Both the position numbers and the translations under genes were made by a program. Positions 55,179-63,218 of a stretch of DNA of 64,000 nt are shown here, one piece after another. Numbering within the stretch: position 1 is the first letter of the stretch; each line of letters opens with the position of its first letter. The stretch covers positions 124,001 to 188,000 of the forward strand of contig CAWHDH010000007.1 in assembly GCA_963828075.1 (NCBI GenBank), read 5' to 3'. The DNA is from JACCYI01 sp963828075. GTDB lineage: Bacteria; Actinomycetota; Thermoleophilia; Solirubrobacterales; Solirubrobacteraceae. The notes beneath the pieces were generated by a model, which saw only the letters and a list, made by a program, of their open reading frames with translations, did not search any database and was not told the DNA's origin.

Positions 55179-57575
55179 GTGTTCGAGATCTCGGTGCTGG
55201 GCCCCGTCGAGGTCACCCGCGACGGGCGGCCCGTGCCCGTGCCGGGGGGCAAGACGTCCGAAGTGCTGGTCCGCCTGGCGCTCGAGGCCGGACTCTTCGT
55301 GCGCACCGACCGGCTCGTCGACGACCTGTGGGCGGCCGTCGACACCCGCCGCAACACGCTGCAGTCGAAGATCGCCAAGCTGCGCCGGGCGTTCGGGGAC
55401 CCGCTGGTGATCGCCGGCGGCACCGGCGGCTACAAGCTCACCGTCGACCCGGCCGGCATCGACGCGCTCGCCGTCCTGCGCGACTCCGTCGCGGCCTCCC
55501 AGTTGCTCGACGCGGGCGACGACCGCGGCGCCGCCGAACTGAGCGTGTCGACGTTACGGCGCTATCGCGGGGATGTGCTCCCTGCGGCCGGCGACGGCGA
55601 GTGGGTCGCCCCGCACCGGGCGCGCCTCGACGAGGCGCGCATGAAGCTCGTCGAGACCGGGTGCTCGGCGCGGCTGCGGCTCGGAGACGCCGGCGACGTG
55701 ATCGGCGAGCTCGAGGCGGCCGTGGCGGCCTACCCCTTCCAGGAGGGCCTGTGGGAGCTGCTGATCGCGGCGCTGTACCGAGCGGGACGCCAGGCCGACG
55801 CGCTGGCGACGTACCAGCGGGTCCGGACCGTGCTCTCCGACGAGCTCGGGCTCGACCCCGGGCCGCGACTGCGCCGGCTCGAGCACCAGATCCTCGTCCA
55901 CGACCCGGCGCTCCGCGTCCCCGAGCGCGGCGCGCGGCCTCTCGATCCTCACGCGCCGACCGGAAACCTGCCGTCGCTGGCGGTCGACCTCGTCGGACGC
56001 GAGACGGAGATCGCCCGCCTCATCGGATTGCTGGAGGGCGAGCGGCTCGTCGAGATCGTCGGGCCTGGCGGGATCGGCAAGACGGCGGTGGCGCTCGCGA
56101 CCGGTCGCAGGCTGGCCGAGTCCCGACCCGGTGGTGTCTGGCTGGCGAGGCTCGAGACCGCGACGACGGCCGACGACGTCCTCGACGCGGTGATCGCCGC
56201 GTTGCGCGTCACGGGCGGCGAGGCGGCGCTGCTCGAGCGGCTCAAGGGCGCGGCGGCCGTGGTGGTCCTCGACAACTGCGAGCACGTCGTCGACGCCGCC
56301 GCGGCGCTTGCGATCCGCCTCCTCGACGCCGCCCCCGAGCTGCGGATCCTGTGCACCAGCCAGGTTGCGCTCGACGTCGACGGCGAGGCCGTGTTCGAGC
56401 TCACGCCCCTCCCCCTCTCCGACAGCGTGGCGCTGTTCACCCGGCGCGCCCGGCGCGCCGATCCGCCGGCCGCCGCGGTGCAGGGGTTGTGCCGGTCGCT
56501 CGATGGCCTGCCGCTGGCGATCGAGCTCGCCGCGGCACGGACCAGGACGCTGTCGATCGAGGAGATCACCCGCCGCCTCGACGATCGCTTCAGCGTGCTG
56601 AGCGACCCGGCCAGCCGCCGGCCGGAGCGGCGCCGGGCGCTGAAGGCGACGATCGGGTGGAGCTACGAGCTGCTGTTCCCCGACGATCAGCGCGGCCTGT
56701 GGGCGCTGGCTGCGTTCGCCGGCGGCGCGCCGCTCCCGGCGGTCGAGTCCGTCCTGGAAGCGCTCGACGTGCCCGCGTCGGCGGCGATCGACGTCGTCGG
56801 GCGGCTCGCGAGCCGGTCGCTGGTCATCGTCGACGACGACGCGCGCGCCCGTTCGGTACCGGCTGCTCGACAGCATCCGCGCGTTCGCACTCGAGGCGAT
56901 GACCGAGGCCGGGCTGACCGACCGCGCGCTCGCCGCGCACGCCGCGTGGTTCGCCGACGCCGCCGGATCGTCCACCGCGGGCGTGCGCAGCGGTCGCCAG
57001 GCCGAGCATCTCGCGTTCGCCCGCGCGGAGCGGGCCAACATCGACGCCGCGTTGAACTGGAGCGCCACGCACGATCCGCGCCTCGGGCTCGGCATGGCGA
57101 ACGGCTTCGGCTGGGCCTGGATCGTCCTCGGCGACAGCCGCGGCGCCCAGCGGATCCTGGCGGCGCTCGCGGCCGCCGGCGAGGACGCCCCGATCGCAGA
57201 CCGGGCCGGCGCCCTGCTGCTCGCAGGGTGGATCGAGGCGTCGACGGACCACCTCGAGCTCGCGCGCGAGCACATCGCCGCGGCCGCCGAACTGGCCGAC
57301 GCGATCGGCGACGTCGACCTGCGGGCGCGCTGCTGCTACTACCTCGCGTACGTCGTGTCGCATCACGGCGAGTTCGGCCACGCGCTGGAGCTGACCGATC
57401 GCTGCAACGCGCTCTACGACGGGCTGGACCGCCCGTGGGACCAGGCGGCGAACTGGCTGTTCGCCTCCCGGGCCGCGATCTCGGCCCGCGACCGCGTGCG
57501 CGCCACCGAAGCTCGCGACCAGGTCGAGCACTGGCTGCGGATGGTCGACGACCCGTGGCTCCACGTACGCCGTGA
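55179..57575 (+). CDS. SARP/AfsR-type regulator, N-terminal part before a frameshift
   Basis: Transcription activator of the AfsR/SARP family. Residues 1-95 are an OmpR-like winged helix (FEISVLGPVEVTRDGRPVPV; RRNTLQSKIAKLRRAFG; GGYKLTV). Residues ~96-245 form the bacterial activation domain (BTAD) with TPR-like helices (PFQEGLWELLIAALYRAGRQ; LGLDPGPRLRRLEHQIL). Residues ~265-550 are an NB-ARC ATPase: the P-loop GPGGIGKTAVALA, Walker B AAVVVLDNCEHV and GLPLAIELAAARTRTLS. After about base 56850 this frame turns to Arg-rich shadow sequence and stops at 57575; the protein continues in the next frame (56899-58203). GTG 55179 gives MFEISVLG. DNA-binding and ATPase parts are intact. Its likely targets are the repeats at 55.1 and 46.2 kb. 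Confidence 0.85.
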   Translation: MFEISVLGPVEVTRDGRPVPVPGGKTSEVLVRLALEAGLFVRTDRLVDDLWAAVDTRRNTLQSKIAKLRRAFGDPLVIAGGTGGYKLTVDPAGIDALAVLRDSVAASQLLDAGDDRGAAELSVSTLRRYRGDVLPAAGDGEWVAPHRARLDEARMKLVETGCSARLRLGDAGDVIGELEAAVAAYPFQEGLWELLIAALYRAGRQADALATYQRVRTVLSDELGLDPGPRLRRLEHQILVHDPALRVPERGARPLDPHAPTGNLPSLAVDLVGRETEIARLIGLLEGERLVEIVGPGGIGKTAVALATGRRLAESRPGGVWLARLETATTADDVLDAVIAALRVTGGEAALLERLKGAAAVVVLDNCEHVVDAAAALAIRLLDAAPELRILCTSQVALDVDGEAVFELTPLPLSDSVALFTRRARRADPPAAAVQGLCRSLDGLPLAIELAAARTRTLSIEEITRRLDDRFSVLSDPASRRPERRRALKATIGWSYELLFPDDQRGLWALAAFAGGAPLPAVESVLEALDVPASAAIDVVGRLASRSLVIVDDDARARSVPAARQHPRVRTRGDDRGRADRPRARRARRVVRRRRRIVHRGRAQRSPGRASRVRPRGAGQHRRRVELERHARSAPRARHGERLRLGLDRPRRQPRRPADPGGARGRRRGRPDRRPGRRPAARRVDRGVDGPPRARARAHRRGRRTGRRDRRRRPAGALLLLPRVRRVASRRVRPRAGADRSLQRALRRAGPPVGPGGELAVRLPGRDLGPRPRARHRSSRPGRALAADGRRPVAPRTP

Positions 57576-58203
57576 CGCAATGCTCGGCGAGCTGGCGCGG
57601 ATCGAGCATCGCTTCGAGGATGCCGTCGCGCACATCGGCCGGGCCGTGGAGACGTCGGGCCGGCTCGGCTTCCTGCAGACCCACGCGTATCAGCTCTCCA
57701 GCCTCGGCCGCGCGCAGTGCCAGGCCGGCGACTACGCGACCGGCGCCTCGACGCTCCAGCGCTCGATCGACAAGGCCGAGGCGACCGGCGATGTCCGCAT
57801 GGCGGCGCTCGCCCGGGTGCATCTCGGGCGCGTCCTGCGCGCACTCGGACGGACGCCGACGGCGCGGGCGGCGCTCGAGTCCGCGACCGCGTGGCACCGC
57901 GCCGCCGGCGGCGGCGAGCAGGCCGCGCTCGGCGAGTGCCTGCTGGCGGCGCTGGACGCCGGGGATCGGATCGCCGGCGCGGAGGAGCGGCTCGTCGCGA
58001 TCCTCGACGGCGCCCGGCTCGCCGACGACGCGCCGGTCGCGGTGTTCGCCCTCGACGCGCTCGCCCGCATCGCCGCCGAACGGGGCGACGCCGCCACCGC
58101 CCGGGACCTGTGCGAGGCGGCCGACCGGCGCATGGAGTCCGCATCGCACTTCATCACCGACCTCGACCGGACCGACGCCCGCTCGGTCAGGCAGGCGGCC
58201 TGA
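56899..58203 (+). CDS. SARP/AfsR-type regulator, C-terminal TPR part (frame-shifted continuation)
   Basis: From about 56850 the +1 frame reads YRLLDSIRAFALEAMTEAGL and continues into a 434-residue TPR-rich region (AAHAAWFADAAG, RAGALLLAGWIEASTDHLEL, ALARVHLGRVLRALGRTPTA, VAVFALDALARIAAERGDAA). YRLLdsIRaFA is the standard junction between NB-ARC and TPR domains in AfsR-like proteins, so this is the same gene broken by one indel in the GC run at 56842-56852. ATG 56899 would be the first start if it were made separately. Its end overlaps the convergent EamA gene by 17 nt. Confidence 0.8.
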   Translation: MTEAGLTDRALAAHAAWFADAAGSSTAGVRSGRQAEHLAFARAERANIDAALNWSATHDPRLGLGMANGFGWAWIVLGDSRGAQRILAALAAAGEDAPIADRAGALLLAGWIEASTDHLELAREHIAAAAELADAIGDVDLRARCCYYLAYVVSHHGEFGHALELTDRCNALYDGLDRPWDQAANWLFASRAAISARDRVRATEARDQVEHWLRMVDDPWLHVRRDAMLGELARIEHRFEDAVAHIGRAVETSGRLGFLQTHAYQLSSLGRAQCQAGDYATGASTLQRSIDKAEATGDVRMAALARVHLGRVLRALGRTPTARAALESATAWHRAAGGGEQAALGECLLAALDAGDRIAGAEERLVAILDGARLADDAPVAVFALDALARIAAERGDAATARDLCEAADRRMESASHFITDLDRTDARSVRQAA

Positions 58204-59068
58204 CGGGGCGCGCGCCGCGCTGGTGGATCACGATGAAGGCCAGCAGCCCGCCGACGACGATCGCGATCCCGAGCATCTGCCGGGGATTGACCACCTCGCC
58301 CAGCAGCAGGAACGACCATACGACGGCGAGCGCCGGCTGCGCCACCTGCGCGATACCGATCGTGCCGATCTGGATCGTCCGCTGCGCGAACACCATCAGT
58401 CCCTGGGCGGCGACCCCGCTGGTGAACGTGAGCACCAGCGTGTAGGTCCACCCCGTGCTGCTCATCCCGAACACGTCGCCGTGGGCGATCGCGATCGGGA
58501 GCACCGCGACCGCCGCGATCGGGCAGATCGTCGCGAAGAACGTGGTGACGTCCATCTCCTGGCGGAAGCGCCGCGTCGACGCGACGTAGGCCACCCACAG
58601 CAGCATAGCGAGGAAGCCGAACACGTTCCCCTGCGGCGAGGCGTCGCCGTTGGGAGGCGCGCTGAAGAGCACGAGGGCCACGCCGCCGAACGCGAGGAGC
58701 GCGAACACCAGCGCGCGCGGGTTGATGTACTCGGCGAACAGCCAGGCGCCGACCGGCACGATGAGAAACGGGGAGAGCGAGCCGATCAGCGCCGCGTTGG
58801 CGACGCTGTTGTGCGTCGCCCCGGCGAAGAAGACCGTCAGGTTCAGGCCGAGGAAGACACCGGGGAGGAACACGGTGCGGACATCGCGCATCGTGACCCG
58901 CCGGCCCGTGCTCCAGAGCACCACGTTCCAGACGACGCTGACCGCGATCATCCTCCAGAACGCGACGAGGACGCCGGGAGCGTCGGCGCGCTTGACGAGC
59001 GTCGAGCTGAGTGAGAACGCGATGACCATCCCGAGCACCGCGAGCGCCCCGAGCGTCTTCGCACTCAT
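58187..59068 (-). CDS. EamA family (drug/metabolite transporter) membrane protein
   Basis: A 293-residue transporter with ten hydrophobic helices in two EamA repeats: MVIAFSLSSTLVKRADAPGV with LVAFWRMIAVSVVWNVVLW, then AALIGSLSPFLIVPVGAWLF in repeat 1, and FGFLAMLLWVAYVASTRRF to AQPALAVVWSFLLLGEVVNP, then RQMLGIAIVVGGLLAFI in repeat 2. These proteins export or import small metabolites; substrate unknown. ATG 59068 gives a short N-terminus. The 17-nt overlap with the regulator gene at the 3' ends is convergent and needs no functional link. Confidence 0.9.
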   Translation of the reverse strand: MSAKTLGALAVLGMVIAFSLSSTLVKRADAPGVLVAFWRMIAVSVVWNVVLWSTGRRVTMRDVRTVFLPGVFLGLNLTVFFAGATHNSVANAALIGSLSPFLIVPVGAWLFAEYINPRALVFALLAFGGVALVLFSAPPNGDASPQGNVFGFLAMLLWVAYVASTRRFRQEMDVTTFFATICPIAAVAVLPIAIAHGDVFGMSSTGWTYTLVLTFTSGVAAQGLMVFAQRTIQIGTIGIAQVAQPALAVVWSFLLLGEVVNPRQMLGIAIVVGGLLAFIVIHQRGARPVRPPA

Positions 59069-59192
59069 CTGCGCAATTGTGACCGTTCATCCGAAGCGGA
59101 GGGTCGGCCTCTCAGTAGGGTGAGGCGGGAGGAGATCTCGCGGCGTTCTCCCACCGACCCGGTGGCTTCGTCCTACGTGATTGGTGGGTCCC

Positions 59193-60164
59193 ATGAGGGC
59201 GATCGTCCAGGACAGCTACGGCTCGACCGAGGTTCTCGAGCACCGCGATATCGACCGGCCCGAGATCGGCGCCGACGAGGCGCTCGTGCACGTGCACGCG
59301 GCCGGGGTGAATCGCGGCGTCTGGCACGTCATGACCGGCCTGCCGTACCCGATCCGCGTCGCGGGCTTCGGGCTCCGGGCGCCGAAGACGCCAGTTCCCG
59401 GGACGGAGATCGCCGGAGTCGTCGAGGCGGTCGGCAGCGACGTGACCAGGTTCGAGGCCGGCGACGAGGTGTTCGGCATCGGGTCGGGCGCCTTCGCCGA
59501 GTTCGCCCGCGCTCCCGAGAGCAAGCTCGCGCCCAAGCCGGCGAACCTCAGCTTCGAGCAGGCGGCGGTGGTCGCCGTCTCCGGCACGACCGCGCTTCAG
59601 GGCCTGCGCGACCACGGGCACGTCGAGGCGGGGCACAAGGTCCTGATCACCGGGGCGTCGGGAGGCGTGGGGACCTTCGCGGTGCAACTGGCCAAGGCTT
59701 TCGGTGCCGAGGTCACCGCCGTGTGCAGCACGGCGAAGGTGGAGCTGGTGCGCTCTCTGGGCGCCGACCACGTCATCGACTACTCGCGCGACGACTTCGC
59801 GGACTCCGGGCAGCGCTACGACGTGATCCTCGACATCGGCGGCAATCCCTCGCTGTCGCGCCTGCGGCAGGCACTCACCCCGAAAGGGACGCTCGTGATC
59901 GCCGGAGGAGAGACGAGCGGCCGGTGGCTCGGAGGCAGCGATCGCCAGATGCGGGCGCTGGTGCTCTCCCGGTTCATCGGCCAGAAGCTGACGACGTTCG
60001 TGTGCTCGGAGAACCACGAGGACCTGATCGTCCTCAAGGAACTCATCGAGGCCGGGAGGGTCACACCGGTCATCGACCGCACGTTCCCGCTGACCGAGGC
60101 GCCCCAGGCGATCCGGTACATGGAGGAGGGTCACGCGCGGGGCAAGGTCGCCATCACGGTCTGA
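59193..60164 (+). CDS. NAD(P)-dependent MDR family quinone/alkene oxidoreductase
   Basis: A 323-residue zinc-independent medium-chain dehydrogenase/reductase. It starts MRAIVQDSYGSTEVLEHRDI, has PGTEIAGVVEAVGSDVTRFE and GDEVFGIG, the substrate-side AAVVAVSGTTALQGLRDHGH, and the nucleotide loop VLITGASGGVGTFAVQLAKA. DVILDIGGNPSLSRLRQAL and a final EEGHARGKVAITV follow. No structural zinc cysteines are seen. ATG 59193 follows GGTGGG by 6 nt; an in-frame GTG-type start at 59181 adds only four residues. It reduces quinones or enones; physiological substrate unknown. It lies 30 nt before an acyl-CoA dehydrogenase gene. Confidence 0.9.
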   Translation: MRAIVQDSYGSTEVLEHRDIDRPEIGADEALVHVHAAGVNRGVWHVMTGLPYPIRVAGFGLRAPKTPVPGTEIAGVVEAVGSDVTRFEAGDEVFGIGSGAFAEFARAPESKLAPKPANLSFEQAAVVAVSGTTALQGLRDHGHVEAGHKVLITGASGGVGTFAVQLAKAFGAEVTAVCSTAKVELVRSLGADHVIDYSRDDFADSGQRYDVILDIGGNPSLSRLRQALTPKGTLVIAGGETSGRWLGGSDRQMRALVLSRFIGQKLTTFVCSENHEDLIVLKELIEAGRVTPVIDRTFPLTEAPQAIRYMEEGHARGKVAITV

Positions 60165-60194
60165 CGCGCGTATGCTCGCCTCCGGGGAGCCTGC

Positions 60195-61358
60195 GTGACC
60201 AGCGACACCGCCACCGAGCTCTACGACCTGCCGCAGGAGCTCAAGGACCTGCGGGCGATGATCCGTCAGCTGACCGCCGAGAAGATCCGGCCGCGCGCCG
60301 CCGAGATCGACGCGACGGGCGAGTACCCGGCCGACATCCGCCGCCTGCTGGCGGAGAACGACATCCTCGCCCTCCCGTTCAGCGAAGCGTACGGCGGCAC
60401 CGGAACCGGGACGCTGATGCTCCAGGTCGCCGTGGAGGAGATCGCGAGCGCGTGCGCCTCGAGCGCGCTGATCCTCATGGTCCAGGAGCTCGGGACCTTG
60501 CCGATCCAGCTGTTCGGCACCGAGGAGCTCAAGCAGCGCTTCCTGCCGCGGTGCGCGACGGGCGAATGGTCGGCGGCCTTCGCGCTGTCAGAGGCCGAGG
60601 CCGGCTCCAACGCCGCGGCCATGCGCACGAGCGCGGTCGCCGACGGCGACGAGTGGGTGATCAACGGCGCGAAGAACTGGATCACCAACGCCGGGATCGC
60701 CGACTTCTACGTCGTCTTCGCGGTCACCGACCGGGCGAACGCGCGGATCACGGCGTTCGTGGTCGAGGCCCACCGGCCCGGGTTCTCGGTCGGGGGCTAC
60801 GAGCACAAGCTGGGGATCAAGGGGTCGCCGACCGGCTCGCCGGTCTTCGAGGACGTCCGCGTGCCGGCGGAGAACGTCATCGGCGAGGTCGGCCGCGGCA
60901 TGCGCGTCGCCCTCGCCACGCTGGAGCGCACGCGCCTCGGTGCCGCGGCGCAGGCCGTCGGGATCGCGCAGGGCGCGACGGACTTCGCAAACGCGTACGC
61001 CGCCGAGCGCATCGCGTTCGGCCGGCCGATCAACGAGCTCCAGGGTCTGCAGTTCAAGCTCGCCGACATGGAGACGGGCACCGCCGCCGCGCGCGAGCTG
61101 CTCTACAAGGCGTGCGCGATGGCCGACCGCCCCCAGCGCCCGCCCGACCTCGGCAAGTGGACGTCGATGGCCAAGCTCTTCGCCTCCGACAACGCGATGC
61201 GCGTGACCGTCGAGGCGATCCAGGTCCTCGGCGGCTACGGGTACGTCTCCGACTATCCGGTGGAGCGGATGATGCGCGACGCCAAGATCACGCAGATCTA
61301 CGAGGGCACCAACGAGATCCAGCGCGTCATCGTCGCCCGGCACATGCGCGGGGCGTAG
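60195..61358 (+). CDS. acyl-CoA dehydrogenase
   Basis: A 387-residue FAD enzyme of beta-oxidation type. It contains LPFSEAYGGTGTGTLMLQVA, AFALSEAEAGSNAAAMRTSA, the FAD/substrate segment WVINGAKNWITNAGIADFYV, LGIKGSPTGSPVFEDVRVPA, AAERIAFGRPINELQGLQFK and the C-terminal VQVLGGYGYVSDYPVERMMR, then IYEGTNEIQRVIVARHM with the catalytic-base glutamate. It is close to short/branched-chain or butyryl-CoA dehydrogenases by overall pattern. GTG 60195 follows GGGGAG by 5 nt. It shares a strand and a 30-nt gap with the MDR gene, so they may be co-transcribed. Confidence 0.95.
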   Translation: MTSDTATELYDLPQELKDLRAMIRQLTAEKIRPRAAEIDATGEYPADIRRLLAENDILALPFSEAYGGTGTGTLMLQVAVEEIASACASSALILMVQELGTLPIQLFGTEELKQRFLPRCATGEWSAAFALSEAEAGSNAAAMRTSAVADGDEWVINGAKNWITNAGIADFYVVFAVTDRANARITAFVVEAHRPGFSVGGYEHKLGIKGSPTGSPVFEDVRVPAENVIGEVGRGMRVALATLERTRLGAAAQAVGIAQGATDFANAYAAERIAFGRPINELQGLQFKLADMETGTAAARELLYKACAMADRPQRPPDLGKWTSMAKLFASDNAMRVTVEAIQVLGGYGYVSDYPVERMMRDAKITQIYEGTNEIQRVIVARHMRGA

Positions 61359-61390
61359 CCGGGCGCCGAGCCGCGGTCACGTGGCCGACC

Positions 61391-62629
61391 CTACGCCGTG
61401 AAGGGCGTCACGGTGGCGAGGTGCGCCCACAGGGCGGCGAGCGCGAGCAGGATCCCGCCGGCGGCGTAGGGCGCCGCGCGCGCGGGCAGCGTCATCGCCG
61501 CGAAGACGGCGAATGCGGGAAGCACGGAGTACGCGTATCGCGGATAGAAGAAGTCCCAGTTGCCGACCAGCATCCCGGCGGCCATCACCAGCACCGCGAG
61601 CCCGAGCGGCGCCGCGAGGAGCCACACGCGCGGATCGATCTCGCGGCGCCGCCGGACGGCGAGGCCCAGCGGGACGAGGAAGAGCAGCGCCATGGCGACG
61701 TCGCGCAGACGGCGGTTCAAGGGCGGCAGGAACTTGACCCACCACTCCTCCGCGACCACCGCGTTGAGGAGGGCGCCGGCGCGCTCGCGGACGTCGCCGG
61801 GACCGTAGTCGCGATCGGTCGGATTCAGGAACGGCTCCTGCATCTCGCGCACGATGGCGCTGCCGGTCGGCGCCCCGTAGCGATCGAGGTTCGAGGCGAC
61901 CCACGGCGCGAGCAGCACCGCCGGCAGCGCGAGCGCGGCCACCGCCGTTCGCCAGGGGTAGCGGCGGGCGACCCACAACAGCACCGGCGCCACCACGACG
62001 AACGTCGAGCGGGTGAGCAGGCCGAGCCCGACCAGCGCGCCGGCGACCAGCAGCCAGCGATCGGACCGCCGCTGCGAGGCCTCCCACAGCGCGATCGCCG
62101 CCGCGACGCCGAGCACGAGCTCGAGCGTGGCGTTGGAGACCGTCACCGCCCGCACCACGACACCCGGCCATGCGAGGACGGTGAGCGCGACCGCGTAGAC
62201 CCCGGCGGCCCGCTCCGGTCCCGCGACCCGCCGCGCCAGCACCCACAGCAGCGCCGCGGCGACCAGGAGCGCGAGCGCCCCCAGCGCGCGCAGCACGCGG
62301 AGCTTGCGCGCGTGGTCCGGACCCGCCAGCCGGTAGGCCGGCGCGGCCAGGGCGTAGTAGAGCGGCGGCTGGAACGCCTCGTACGAGAAGGCGGCCAACC
62401 CTTGCGGGCGCGTGCGCGGCGGCGCCGGGTAGACGCCCTCGTCGAGCGCCACGACCTCCGGCGAGATGCGGCTGCGCCCGAGCCACGGCAGGCGCCCCTC
62501 CTCGGCGACTTCCTGGACGTAGGCGTAGTGCGCTCGCTCGTCCACGAGCGCGAACACCGGGAACCGCGCCACCGTCACCGCCGCCGTCGCTGTGATCAGC
62601 AGCAGTTCGAGGCCGATCAGGAGGCGCAC
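61391..62629 (-). CDS. GT-C type membrane glycosyltransferase-like protein
   Basis: A 412-residue protein with about ten membrane helices. The acidic DERAHYAYVQEVAEEGRLPW after the first helix corresponds to the catalytic Asp-Glu loop of GT-C glycosyltransferases and DUF2142/ArnT-like proteins. A periplasmic loop (FQPPLYYALAAPAYRL) and a large C-terminal group of helices (AVLVMAAGMLVGNWDFFYPR) follow. Such enzymes move sugars from a lipid-linked donor onto cell-envelope acceptors. ATG 62629 is the first start before the leading helix. No neighbouring glycan genes are in the window, so the acceptor is unknown. Confidence 0.75.
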   Translation of the reverse strand: MRLLIGLELLLITATAAVTVARFPVFALVDERAHYAYVQEVAEEGRLPWLGRSRISPEVVALDEGVYPAPPRTRPQGLAAFSYEAFQPPLYYALAAPAYRLAGPDHARKLRVLRALGALALLVAAALLWVLARRVAGPERAAGVYAVALTVLAWPGVVVRAVTVSNATLELVLGVAAAIALWEASQRRSDRWLLVAGALVGLGLLTRSTFVVVAPVLLWVARRYPWRTAVAALALPAVLLAPWVASNLDRYGAPTGSAIVREMQEPFLNPTDRDYGPGDVRERAGALLNAVVAEEWWVKFLPPLNRRLRDVAMALLFLVPLGLAVRRRREIDPRVWLLAAPLGLAVLVMAAGMLVGNWDFFYPRYAYSVLPAFAVFAAMTLPARAAPYAAGGILLALAALWAHLATVTPFTA

Positions 62630-62707
62630 GCGGCGCCACCCTAGTACGCGCGGCGGTCAGCTCCGCCCTGCAGAAATGGCCGACAGCGGAGCGCCCACCG
62701 GCATCGG

Positions 62708-63199
62708 TCAGGCGGGAGGCGGTCGCACCGCCTCGGGCGCGCACACGACCGTGACGCGGTAGGCGACCCCGAACGGCAGGTCGGCGGAGGCGTTCACCGC
62801 CACGTAGACGAACAGCACGCCGCTGTGCTGGGGATTCGCGCCGAGCGCGGCGCTCACGTCGAAGATCTGGAACCTCCCGCCGTTGCTCGAGGCCCAGGCC
62901 CACTGCACCGCGGCGGTCGCCTGGATCTGGGTGTCCCCGACCGCTCCCGCCTCGTACATGTGGCTGTCGGGCAACCAGAAGGGGGTGGTTATCTCGGTCA
63001 TGCTGCCGACGAGCGTCCGGCCCCGCTCCGGCCGGCCTCCGTACCAGACCGTCCCCGCGTAGTCGATCCGGCGCCGCGGCGCGCCCGTCGTCGGATCGGT
63101 GACCAGCGTGTCGATCCGCTGGACCGGCACCGCGGACACGGTGTCGCGATTGTCCTTCGCCTCCTGGATGTCCTGCTTGATCTCGTCGAGCCACCCCAT
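62708..63199 (-). CDS. hypothetical 163-residue soluble protein
   Basis: No signal peptide or membrane segment. An amphipathic start MGWLDEIKQDIQEAKDNRDT is followed by a beta-rich body (VQRIDTLVTDPTTGAPRRRI, TVWYGGRPERGR, TTPFWLPDSHMYEAGAVGDT) and GVLFVYVAVNASADLPFGVA before a Pro-rich end. The pattern resembles a small beta-sandwich or calyx, but I do not recognise the family. ATG 63199 is 19 nt downstream of the amidase stop on the same strand, so it may be co-transcribed with it. Confidence 0.6.
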   Translation of the reverse strand: MGWLDEIKQDIQEAKDNRDTVSAVPVQRIDTLVTDPTTGAPRRRIDYAGTVWYGGRPERGRTLVGSMTEITTPFWLPDSHMYEAGAVGDTQIQATAAVQWAWASSNGGRFQIFDVSAALGANPQHSGVLFVYVAVNASADLPFGVAYRVTVVCAPEAVRPPPA

Positions 63200-63218
63200 C
63201 GTGGCGCGAGCCTATCCG

